A DNA stretch of 64,000 nucleotides. Origin: Pelecanus crispus. Its lineage: Eukaryota > Chordata > Aves > Pelecaniformes > Pelecanidae. Below the pieces are notes generated by a model. It saw only the letters and a program-made list of their open reading frames with translations. It did not search any database and was not told the origin of the DNA. The DNA lies in contig NC_134659.1 in NCBI RefSeq assembly GCF_030463565.1, forward strand, positions 7,448,511 to 7,512,510, given 5' to 3'. The translations under genes and the position numbers were made by a program. Below, one piece after another: positions 1 to 26,000 of the stretch (positions are counted from its first letter, which is position 1; each line of letters starts with the position of its first letter).

Positions 1-15441
<15,441 letters not shown>

Positions 15442-15978
15442 TCAGGGGACAAATCCAGATTAAAATCACAAAAGATAAAAGAACAAGGTTTTTCGGGAAG
15501 AAATATTTATGTTTATTCAGGGGAAAAACTTCAATCGGGGGAAAAATTAGAAAGGAATCAGGGAAAAAAAAAATTAAATAAATCATGGAGGGGGCAAAAA
15601 TAAATCGGGGAAAAAAATTAAAAATTCAAGACTATGGAGAAATCACGGGGAAAAGTCAGAGGAGGTGGGATGGCGGCAGAGCAGGATGCGGGCAGGCAGC
15701 CCCGCGGCGGGCACGGCCCGTGGGAGCGGGGACACGGGCCTGATCCTGCCCCGCTCTCGCCTGCGAGCCCGGGAGGGCAGAGGGAGAGGGGTCCCAGGGA
15801 CATCGGGGGGTGGGGGTCCCCGGTGGGTGCTCAGCCCCAGCTGGGTGCACGACCCAGGTAGGTGCCCGGCCCAGAGTGGGTGCCAGCACCCACCAGCACG
15901 GCAGCCCCCGGCGCAGCGCCAGCGTAGGGTCGGGTCCATGACCTCCCCGGCCCTCGTTACCCATTAACAAGCTGAGCC

Positions 15979-16590
15979 CTGAGGTCCCCAGGGATCACCC
16001 GCCTGCATCCTCAGCCTGGGCACAGGGTGCTGAGGTCCCCCGGGATCACCCGCCTCCATCCCCAGCCTGGGCACAGGGTGCTGAGGTCCCCCGGGATCAC
16101 CCGCCTCCATCCCCAGCCTGGGCACAGGGTGCTGAGGTCCCCGGGGATCACCCGCCTCCATCCCCAGCCTGGGCACAGGGTGCTGAGGTCCCCGGGGATC
16201 ACCCGCCTCCATCCCCAGCCTGGGCACAGGGTGCTGAGGTCCCCCGGGATCACCCGCCTCCATCCCCAGCCTGGGCACAGGGTGCTGAGGTCCCCGGGGA
16301 TCACCCGCCTCCATCCCCAGCCTGGGCACAGGGTGCTGAGGTCCCCCGGGATCACCCGCCTCCATCCCCAGCCTGGGCACAGGGTGCTGAGGTCCCCGGG
16401 GATCACCCGCCTCCATCCCCAGCCTGGGCACAGGGTGCTGAGGTCCCCCGGGATCACCCGCCTCCATCCCCAGCCTGGGCACAGGGTGCTGAGGTCCCCA
16501 GGGATCACCCGCCTCCATCCCCAGCCTGGGCACAGGGTGCTGAGGTCCCCGGGGATCACCCGCCTCCATCCCCAGCCTGGGCACAGGGTG
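15979..16590. repeat. 51-bp minisatellite, 12 copies
   Basis: Twelve head-to-tail copies of a 51-bp unit (12 x 51 = 612 bp) with very little divergence. Most variation is in one SmaI-like site, CCCCCGGGA, CCCCGGGGA or CCCCAGGGA, which nearly alternates between copies. Because 51 is divisible by three and the unit lacks stops, both strands show open frames of a 17-residue repeat; I do not regard these as proteins. Confidence 0.97.
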
Positions 16591-17384
16591 CTGAGCCCTG
16601 TTTGGGGGTGCTGGGCCCAAGCAAGGCTGCCTTCCTCCCTTCCTCCTCCTCCCCAGCAGGGTCCCCCACAGTGGGGGGACACCCACACCCTGTCCGTAGG
16701 GTGACGGAAACCGAGGGGCCGCATCCTGCACCGCAGCCGGGGCTCAGGGAAGAGTGCCAACGGGGGCACCCGCCCGGGACCCTCGAGAGCCCCCGCACCC
16801 CTCCGGCAGCATGCAAGGGGGGGTCTGAGGGCGCAGGCATGGGTCCTGGCAGTGCCGATGGGTGTCCGTCTGTCCTGCTGGGCATCGCCCCACTTCTGGC
16901 CCTGCCGATGGGTGCTTGCCCACCCTGCCCGAGCATCACCCCCAGGTCCGTAGGGTCCCCAAAGGGGCGCTGGGGATGGGTTGGGGTCTGTCCCAGGACA
17001 GGCAGGACAGCAGCAGCCCTGCCCGGGGGGCACCCTGACCCCGTCCCCAAACCCCCCAGGCAGCCGGTGGCACGGTATCCAAGCCCCACTCGGGCTTCAC
17101 TTTCCCAGGGGCATTCCCTTAAAATACTGGGAAAACAGCAACATTTGGGTTAAAACCCCAGAGGGGGGGGTGCGCAGATAACATTTTTTAACCAAAATTG
17201 CTACGTCTGGCCACAAAACGGCTTCTGGCCACCAAAATCCTCCAGCAGCTCCTTGGCCAAAACCTTGTCCTGGACCCGCTGTGCCCCGGGAACCGCGGCC
17301 CCGGGGCCCTTTCCGGGCGCCTCTGCCCCGTCAGCAGCTCTGCGGTGCCCGCAGCGGCGCTGGGGGACTTTCCCAGGGTGGGCA

Positions 17385-18960
17385 AAGCCTTCTTGGGGTG
17401 CTTGGGGGGTCTCGGAGTGCTTGGGGGTCTTGGGGTGCTTGGGAGGGTCTCGGGGTGCTTGGGAGTCTCGGGGTGCTTGGGGGATCTCGGGGTGCTTGGG
17501 AGTCTCGGGGTGCTTGGGGGATCTCGGGGTGTTTGGGGGTCTCGGGGTGCTTGGGGGGGTCTCGGGGTGCTTGGGGGTCTTGGGGTGCTTGGGGGGGTCT
17601 CAGGGTGCTTGGGGGTCTTGGGGTGCTTGGGAGGGTCTCAGGGTGCTTGGGGTGCTTGGGGGTCTTGGGGTGCTTGGGGGCATCTCGGTGCTTGGGGGTC
17701 TTGGGGTGCTTGGGGGGGTCTCAGGGTGCTTGGGGGTCTTGGGGTGCTTGGGGGGTCTCAGGGTGCTTGGGGGTCTTGGGGTGCTTGGGGGGTCTCGGGG
17801 TGCTTGGGGTTCTTGGGGTGCTTGGGGGGGTCTCGGGGTGCTTGGGGGTCTTGGGGTGCTCGGGGGGGTCTCGGGGTGCTTGGGGGGGTCTCGGGGTGCT
17901 TGGGGGTCTTGGGGTGCTCGGGGGGGTCTCGGGGTGCTTGGGGGTCTTGGGGTGCTTGGGAGGGTCTCGGGGTACTTGGGGGGGTCTCAGGGTGCTTGGG
18001 GTGCTTGGGGGTCTTGGGGTGCTTGGGGGCATCTCGGTGCTTGGGGGTCTTGGGGTGCTTGGGGGGGTCTCAGGGTGCTTGGGGGGTCTTGGGGTGCTTG
18101 GGGGTCTCAGGGTGCTTGGGGGTCTTGGGGTGCTCGGGGGGGTCTCGGGGTGCTTGGGGTTCTTGGGGTGCTTGGGGGGGTCTCAGGGTGCTTGGGGGTC
18201 TTGGGGTGCTTGGGGGCATCTCGGTGCTTGGGGGTCTTGGGGTGCTTGGGGGGGTCTCAGGGTGCTTGGGGGGTCTTGGGGTGCTTGGGGGTCTCAGGGT
18301 GCTTGGGGGTCTTGGGGTGCTCGGGGGGGTCTCGGGGTGCTTGGGGTTCTTGGGGTGCTTGGGGGGGTCTCAGGGTGCTTGGGGGTCTTGGGGTGCTTGG
18401 GGGGGGTCTCGGGGTGCTTGGGGTTCTTGGGGTGCTTGGGGGGGTCTCAGGGTGCTTGGGGGTCTTGGGGTGCTCGGGGGGGTCTCGGGGTGCTTGGGGT
18501 TCTTGGGGTGCTTGGGGGGGTCTCAGGGTGCTTGGGGGTCTTGGGGTGCTCGGGGGGGTCTCGGGGTGCTTGGGGGTCTTGGGGTGCTTGGGGGGGGTCT
18601 CGGGGTGCTTGGGGTTCTTGGGGTGCTTGGGAGGGTCTCAGGGTGCTTGGGGGGGTCTCAGGGTGCTTGGGGTGCTTGGGGGTCTTGGGGTGCTTGGGGG
18701 CATCTCGGTGCTTGGGGGTCTTGGGGTGCTTGGGGGGGGTCTCAGGGTGCTTGGGGGGGTCTCGGGGTGCTTGGGGGGGTCTTGGGGTGCTTGGGAGGGT
18801 CTCGGGGTGCTTGGGGGTCTTAGGGTGCTTGGGGGGGTCTCGGGGTGCTTGGGGGGTCTCGGGGTGCTTGGGGGTCTTGGGGTGCTTGGGGGGGTCTCGG
18901 AGTGCTTGGGGGTCTCGGGGTGCTTGGGGGGGTCTCGGGGTGCTTGGGGGGGTCTCAGGG
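17385..18960. repeat. G-rich 17-20 bp minisatellite (~1.6 kb)
   Basis: Roughly 80 copies of a short unit, GGGGTGCTTGGGGGTCT(C/T), often in pairs of about 40 bp. The plus strand is strongly G-rich with G-runs of 4-7, so it has high G-quadruplex potential. All three forward frames stay open for 540-708 codons of GVLGGLGVLGG-type repeat purely because the unit contains no stop. The array lies in the gap between AHCYL1 and CSF1. Confidence 0.97.
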
Positions 18961-19152
18961 CAGCAGGAAGAGCCTGGGAGGTCCCAGCCCACACCCCCGA
19001 TGTCGCAAGCACCGGGGATGCGGGTGACGCCCGGGTTCGGTGCTGGGGTGTTGGGGCAGGGTGCCCCTGCTCTGTGCCACCCCGTGCCAGCCCAGTGCCA
19101 CTACCCGGCAGGTCCCAGGGGCCACTCAGCGATGCCTTCCTCTCTTTTCCTG

Positions 19153-19184
<32 letters not shown>

Positions 19185-21054
19185 CCTTTTTTCAGCCTGT
19201 CGAGGCAGCTTTTTAAGGCACAAACACCCATTTTGCACCCCAGGAGGGACCCCGGGGCTGCCACCACCCTCCGTGCCCCGCTCAACCTTGGTGGGGTGGG
19301 ATTTCTTTTCCACCCTCCCCTACAAGTGCGGAGGGACAGGGACACGGCTCCGTGTCCCCCCCAGCTATGGGATCCCTGACGTGGGGGGCTGAGGGCAGGT
19401 TTTGCCCCCCAAAATTGCAGGGGGCTGGGAGGGGGGAGCTGCTCGGGGCAGGGAATCACCTCTCTGCTCCCAGCCGGCTCGGTAATAGGGTGGGGAAGAG
19501 GCCACCGGCTGGGGACATGAGAAGCAGAGGGACCCTCCTGGCCCAAACCCTGGGGCAGGGGGACCGGTTTTTGCTTTTTTCCTGCATTTTCCATGTGCCT
19601 TCATACAGGTTTGGGCTGCTTGAAGCAGCCGGGGGGGGTCAGGGATGAGGGTTTGTGGGGTATAAATTTGGATGGGGCTTCTCATATCCCCCCAGCAGCC
19701 AGGGACCCTCCCACCTCTGCTCGTCTGAGCTCTACCAAAGCGTTAAACCGCTGTCATAGCCCTGCCATCATTCAGCTCCAGAGTTAACGCGCTCTCTTGT
19801 GCAGCCGGCTTCCACCTGGAGCTGCCGGCAGCGCAGGGGCTCGCTGTCCCAGCACCCAAGCCCAGGCACCCTGCCCACCCGTAAGAGCAGCCTCTGACCT
19901 AAATACCCCCCAAATCCAACCATAATGACTGTGGCCTGAAGCCGGCGGGATATATATAGGTCCCACTTCCCTGGGAAGGGGATGTGGACCTGGGAAACCC
20001 CCAGCTGCTGCTGGGGAGAGGAAGGGCTGGGCTGAGTCAGCTCCCCTCGAGGAATCCTGTTTGTCAGCAAACGCGGCAGCGGGCTCAGCACCGACACCCG
20101 CAAAAGGCTCCCGGGCCCCATCCTGCCCTTCCCGTCCCCCCTGGGCGAGCGATAGCGGGGCTTAACCCTGCACCCCCCCACCACCAACCCCCCCTGCCAT
20201 GAGCATGCTGGTGGGGGGCTCGGGATGGCGTCGAAGCCCCGGGGACCCCCCTGGAGATGCTGGATCCATGCAAGGGGAGCGGGATGCGGGGCTCCCCCGT
20301 TCCTGGAAGGCAAGGGGAGCCTGGGGGGGGTGGGGGGGGGAGGAAATGCCTCTTCAAGTGCTGCCTCTCCAAGCGAAGTGTTTGCAGGAAGCTCTGCGAA
20401 GAGCAGCCTCAGTGTGTTTGCATTAAACAGCTGCTTCCCACCCCTTCGTATGGATCTCAGGGGGGCCCCGCTGCTGGGAAGGGGACCCCACGCCTGGAGC
20501 CCCTCAGCCGGGCGATGCCAGAGGGATGCGGGTGGGCTGGGGGGCAGGAAGGCCGGACCCATCCCGCTGCCCTGGCGCTGCTGGCCATGAACTCCTGCGT
20601 GCATCAACAGGAAAGCGGGTCAGGGCAGCACGGCCGGCAGCCTGACCCCGAGCCCTCGCCACGCCGCCGGCCACATCCAGACCTCTGCCCCGGGCTCCGG
20701 CAACTTCCCCGGGGGGACCCCCCCACATCAGCTCCTGGGGACCCCCCCATTGCAGGACGCCACCCCGGCGCGGGGCGCAAGCAGGAGGGGACGCAGCCCT
20801 GGGTCCTGGATGGGGCCCGGGAGCATCCCCGAGCCAGGATGGGGGCAATTCCATCCCCACCCCCCTTCACATCCCAGGGTGTGGGGGGGCTCCGGCAGGA
20901 CCCCTGTGTCTCCCCCCAGTACTCAGCCCAATGCACTGGGGACGGGTCCCCTCTCCACCCCCCCATCAGGGACCCCAGGGCTGGGACGGGGGGGTCCTAG
21001 GTTGCGTCCCCCCCTCACCCACCTCCCTGTCCCCCCCGGCAACTCCCACGCTTC
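18961..21054. other. Intergenic DNA downstream of CSF1
   Basis: No gene is supported. The stretch includes a 29-base poly(A) run at 19,153-19,181, a GATATATATAGG TATA-like word near 19,949, an HNF1-like GTTAAC near 19,785 and a perfect AP-1 site TGAGTCA at 20,033-20,039. These could be scattered cis-elements, but I cannot show function. Confidence 0.5.
19153..19181 (+). repeat. Poly(A) homopolymer, 29 A
   Basis: An uninterrupted run of 29 A. I see no SINE body or target-site duplication next to it, so it may be a simple microsatellite or a decayed retroposon tail. Confidence 0.9.
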
Positions 21055-22704
21055 ACACAGCGCTACACATCTTTGTTTATTAATAATATTAAATATACAA
21101 GCTGTTTGCTATTATTTTCTTTAAATAGACTTCTATAAATGACTTTGTATAAAATATTTAAACACTTCGTTGTATCAAAAAAAAGAAAAAAAAAAAACCC
21201 AAAAAAACAACAAACCGAAACAACACACCAAAACCCAGAGACAAAATAAATCCGACACAGCTCGAAGGTAAGCGTTCTCCCCCAGGAGCGGGGCCAGCGC
21301 GGTGTAAGCGTCTCCTCCACCGTGCAAATGGGCGCTGAGCCGGTGGCTTACACCGGCGGCGAGTTTGGCCCCAGCCTCCCTGCTGTGGTCAGGGCTTTCT
21401 TCCCGATTCACACCAGTCCTTCGCACTGAAAACCCCTCCTTTTGGCAGTTATAAATACATGTATAGATAAAAAAAAAAAAAAATTAATAGTAATGTTTTC
21501 TTTAAAAACAGTTTGGTTTGTCCACATTTTCTTCCGTCGTATAAAAATAATACTTCAAAACCCAAAAGCAGTGCGGGCCACGCTTCACATTTGGGGCCGG
21601 AGGGATGCTGCGGTCAGGCAGGATGCGGCCCAAGCCCGGGATTTGGGGTATCCAGGGGGGGTGGTGCACCCCAAACCAGGCTCCTCCCAAAGCCGGGCAG
21701 GGGGCTGAGCCAAAAAGCCCCCGGGTCTCTGGCTGGGGCACCTCCAGCTCTTACGCCCACGTCGATCCAGTCCTTCCCCAGCCCCGTTTCCCTTCTCTAA
21801 AGCGCAGTCACCAAAAAAAAAAAAAAAAAAATCCAGTTGCAAGCAAGGCCAGCTCGCAGCAAAAACCCTGTGAGGAGGCAGGACGGGCCCCCCGTAAAAT
21901 AATTCTGTGGGATAAAGACCTTCATCCGCTATATTAAAATAAAACCCTAACAGCATGACGGCAAGCCGAGGCCAGCTCGGCGTGCAGGACCAGAGCCAGA
22001 TCTCCGGCGGCAGGAGGATCGGGATCGGGACTGGGACGGTGCCAAGCATCACCCCCCCCACGCCCGGCCCCACGCGGGGACGCGGGCACGGGTGGGCTTT
22101 AAATATTCACAGTGTAAGGGTTGAAGTTGGGAGTCGGGGCTGGGGTCGTGCAGCCCGGCGGGGGTGGGAGTCCCGGCGACTGGCCGCACCCCGGCATCTG
22201 GGATGCTCCGGCATCTGGGATGCTCCGGCTAAAGCCTCGGGAAAGGCAGGGTGAAGGTGAGGGGCGATGGGTGCTGCTCCAAACGCCGCTGCGCTGGGGT
22301 GGGAGACGAGCCCGGGGATTCAGGGAGCTGGTCCTCTCCATCTTCAGCCAGCGCTGGCCATGTCCGAGTGGGATCCCTCATCCCGCATCCAGTGCCAGCC
22401 TCTCCGTTATCCTGCTCGGCACCACGGTGTCACACCAGCCACCACCGCCGTCCCGGCAAAGCCCTTCGGTGACGGTCTGACGCCTTCCAGCCCTTCGCTT
22501 CCCGGGGGTCCCGCTCAGGGCGCATCCCCCCATCCTTTCATCCCTGCCTGGGAGCTTTTTTTGCAGTCTCTGGCGCGGAGCGAGGGAAGAGGGAGCGTCA
22601 GCATCATGGTGGGACCGGAGGGGTCAGCGCGTGCCAACCCTCCTTCGCGTGGCGAGGAGCATCCAAATCCGTCCCCCAAGCAGCTTCACATCCCGCCTCG
22701 GGCC
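21055..22704 (-). other. CSF1: CSF1 3' UTR exon with AU-rich elements
   Basis: On the minus strand a strong acceptor (a long pyrimidine tract ending CCGCAG) precedes 22,704. From there an untranslated exon runs to a poly(A) signal at 21,081-21,076. The terminal part resembles the end of mammalian CSF1 mRNA: ACAAAGTCATTTA, then CTATTTAAA, then CTTGTATATTTAATA, in the same order and spacing. At least five AUUUA words occur (for example near 21,092, 21,123, 21,137, 21,248 and 21,452), as expected for a rapidly degraded cytokine mRNA. The exact 5' boundary is inferred from the splice site only. Confidence 0.8.
21076..21081 (-). terminator. CSF1: CSF1 polyadenylation signal AATAAA
   Basis: TTTATT on the plus strand reads AATAAA on the CSF1 strand, just after the conserved AU-rich end of the 3' UTR. 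Cleavage is expected about 15-25 bp further left. Confidence 0.85.
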
Positions 22705-23047
22705 CTGCGGAAAGGAGGAGAAGGATGAGTGGGAGCTGAGGCTCTGCCAGGGAGGGCGGGGGGGTGGAGAGCAACACATAAAAACCACAGGAAAAAATGC
22801 TATATATATTAAGAACATGCTGGTAATGGATTAATGGGCTGCAAAACCGCATGCTGGCAGCGCCGGGGCACAGACCTGCTCCTCTCCGCGTCTTCCCACC
22901 CCATCCACTCCCTGCCAGCAGCCGAATTTTCCCTGCCCGTGGCTGTGGTCAGTGCTGGGGGGGCCGGTCCCGGGGACTCGCCGTTGTCCCCGCTCTGCGG
23001 GGGCTCAGACCGAAGCCCTGCGAGGTCCCATCCAGCCCCTGCTCACC

Positions 23048-26000
23048 TTAGAGGTCCTGAGTCTCCAGCTCTGGAAATCCCCTTGCTCCCTGCAGCGCCC
23101 TGCGAGGGAAAAACCGGGGGGGGTTTAGGGCAGGGTGGCCCCAGGGGGGTCCCCCCAAAGCCCCCCCAGGCAGGAGGGTATCACACCCACCTCCTCTCCG
23201 GCTCCTCGGGCTCGCAGCCTCCGTCTTCCAGCGGCCGCTCCAGGACCTGTGCGGAGGGAAGGGGGGAGATGAGCCCTGGGGAAGGGCAGGGGGCTGCGGC
23301 AGGGGGGGCTCTCACCCCCAGCCCATTGCGTTGGGGGGGGGGGGAATCTCCCAAACAACATCCGCCCAACCCCACTCAGCACCACCACTGTGTCCCCCCC
23401 CCAAATCCCAAAATGATGGGGAAAGGGGGGGCTCAACCCACACAGACCAAGAGGCGAGTGGGGAAACTGAGGCAAGAGAGGACGCTTGCGCCCGGGGAGG
23501 GGGCTTACCCTGGATTTATACTTGTAGAAGAGCAGCCCTCCCATGGCCAGCAAGACGGCTACCACGCTGGCCACTATGACGTAAATCAGGGGCTCCCAGC
23601 GGTCCTCCCTGACGGCCGGCTCCTTCCTGCGCTGCTCTGCGCTCGGAACAAAGCTAGAGTCAAAGCTGGGGCCGGCCCCACCATCCTCGGGCCCCCGCAG
23701 CCGGCTCAGCCCCCAGCCTTGCACCCTCGCCCACTCCCCGGGGCCGCCCGGCGCTCGGCCCCGCATCTCCGGGGCCATCCTGGAGAACCGGAGCTGCGTG
23801 ATGGGCTCGGATGCCTCAGTGGGACGGATCCTGGCTCCGCCGCCTGCCAAGCCGGCGCTGGGGGATGCTGCCGGCGTGGTGGTCCTGAGCCTGCCGGGAT
23901 GATCCAGGAGGACGGAGGCTCCCCGTTGCTGGGCCAGATCCTGCGGCGAGTGGCTGGCCACCATTTCGGTGGCCCCCTCCACCAGTTCTCCATCCCCACG
24001 CAGGATGGAGACGTCCACCGCCATCAGGCTGAGGGTCCCAGCCGGATCCAGGAGGGCTTCGGCATTGTCGGCTGGAGCTGTCTGCTGCATCGCGGGGGAC
24101 GGCGCCGACGCCGTGTCACCTACCCCGGCACCCAGGACCTCCTCGGCCCCCGAGCCGCCGTCCGTGCTACTGGGGGGCTGAGATGGGGCGTCTAAGTCAG
24201 TGAGGGTGGCATGGAGGAGGCTGTAAGGGACCTGGGTGCTAGCGGGTGCCACCTCCCTGCCAGCATGGGTGGCAGCGGAGAGGGAAGGCTGGGTGGCAGA
24301 AGGGAGGGCAGGGGACAGGCAATTGCAGTCAGGATCTGTCCCCACACCTGAAAGAAGCAGAGAGAAGAGACGGCCGTAGGGTCACCAGCCTCCAAGAGGG
24401 GCACAGCCAGCAGATCTGAGGTCGGGGGCAGCGTCCCCGTCCCTCCCCGCAGCCCCGGGCAAGCGGGTCAAGCGGCCCCCCGCAAAAAAATAGGGAGAGC
24501 GAAGGTGAGGCAGGGAACAGGCAGGGAGCAGGCAGGGACAGACGCGGCAGCACAAAGATGACAAGCAGCGGACAGGATGAAGCAAACCCGGATCACCGGG
24601 TCTCCTGAGCCGATGGCAGCGGGTTATCCACGACCGGCAGGAGCCGGACAGCCACATTTAACATCCCCCATGGCACAGGGACACGGCACGGCTCCGACAC
24701 ACGGACGACAGCGAGAGGTCTCCTCCGCAGGCATGCAAACACACGGCACGGGCGCTTGTGAAAGCACGGACGGCAACATGGGCTCTTCCACCCCGGCGGG
24801 CAATGCTCTCCCCAAAGGCTTGGTCAGGGGAAACTGAGGCAGGGGGGCAGCTGAAGTGACGCAGCCGAGGTCATGCAGCACGTCGGTGGCAGAGGGGTCC
24901 CGGCGCCTCGATTTCTCCGTGTTAGCTCAACCCAGGCGCTGCGGCTTGGAGACGGAGCCCAGCCTGATGCCTCCGGCTGGGCCGATGAAGGTGCCTCCTT
25001 ATTCCCCTCCAGCATCTCTCTGTGGCCTTGTTTCCAGCAGGATTCGGCCCAAATCTCCCCCCGAAAGGCTGGCCAGCCCCCTCGTCCCACCCCCGGCTCT
25101 CTCCAGACACAGACGCAGAGCTCACCGACACACCGCCAAGGCCACCCCGCAGGGCCGGCCACCAGCCGAGCGACAGAGACGGGGACCAACGCAGACACGT
25201 GCCGTGCCCACGGCGCCCGCGTGTGCCCACGGACGGGGACACGCGGCTGTCAAGCTGCTCCATGCAGGCGAGCCCCAGCCCCCCAGCCCGGCACAGGTTG
25301 GCCGGGCAAAGGCAAAGCCTCGGCATCTCACCTGGGGAGGATCCGGCTTTCCGGGGCCCCAGGCAGGTCCTGCGGTAGACCTGGCTGCAATCCTTCTCGA
25401 AGGTCTCCTGTTTCTGCAGCAGCTGGTTGATGTCCTGGAAGAATTGCTTCACCAGCACCAGCATCTCATAGGGGGAGGTGGTGAACTCCTCGAAGCACAT
25501 CTGCGAGAGCTGGAGGAAGAGCCAGGCTCACCATCAGCTCCACGACCGTGCCGGGCAGCCGGTGGCACCGCCACGGGGGTACCACGCTGCACCCAGGGTT
25601 TGACCCCCCCATGGCTCCCTGCATCCACGCACACCCCATCTCTGCTCCACTTCAAGGTCCTGCCCACGCAGCTACCCCAGGATGCTCTGGACACCCCATT
25701 TCACCCAAGGAGGAGGACTCAGACCCACATCCCTGCAGATCCGGCACCCCGCGAGGCAGGGGACACCGTACCTTTCTCTCCTCATCATCCTCCTCCCTAA
25801 TGCAGGGGTCGACGTTCTCGTCGATGCGGTCATACATCCTGCGCACCATCTGCATCTTCTTGGCGTTGGATGAGTTCTCCTTGAACTCCGTTCGCTCCAG
25901 GATCTCGCCCAGCAGAGGAAAAGCAGCTTTCACGTAGCAGACGGAGTCGTTCTGTGAGGACACGGACGCCCCCCCAAAAAAAAAAGCAAGTCTGGTTACT

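Noticed and set aside
15964-17033. Minus-strand frames of 255 and 340 codons with a 17-residue repeat
   Set aside because: They are a product of the 51-bp minisatellite, which is divisible by three and lacks stops.
19130-19230. SINE or processed pseudogene suggested by the 29-A run
   Set aside because: There is no element body, no gene-like sequence before the tail and no target-site duplication.
17198-19392. Three overlapping forward open frames of 541-708 codons rich in GVLGGLG/CLG
   Set aside because: All three frames are open because the 17-20 bp G-rich unit has no stops; there is no codon bias, domain or splice context. It is a tandem repeat, not a gene.
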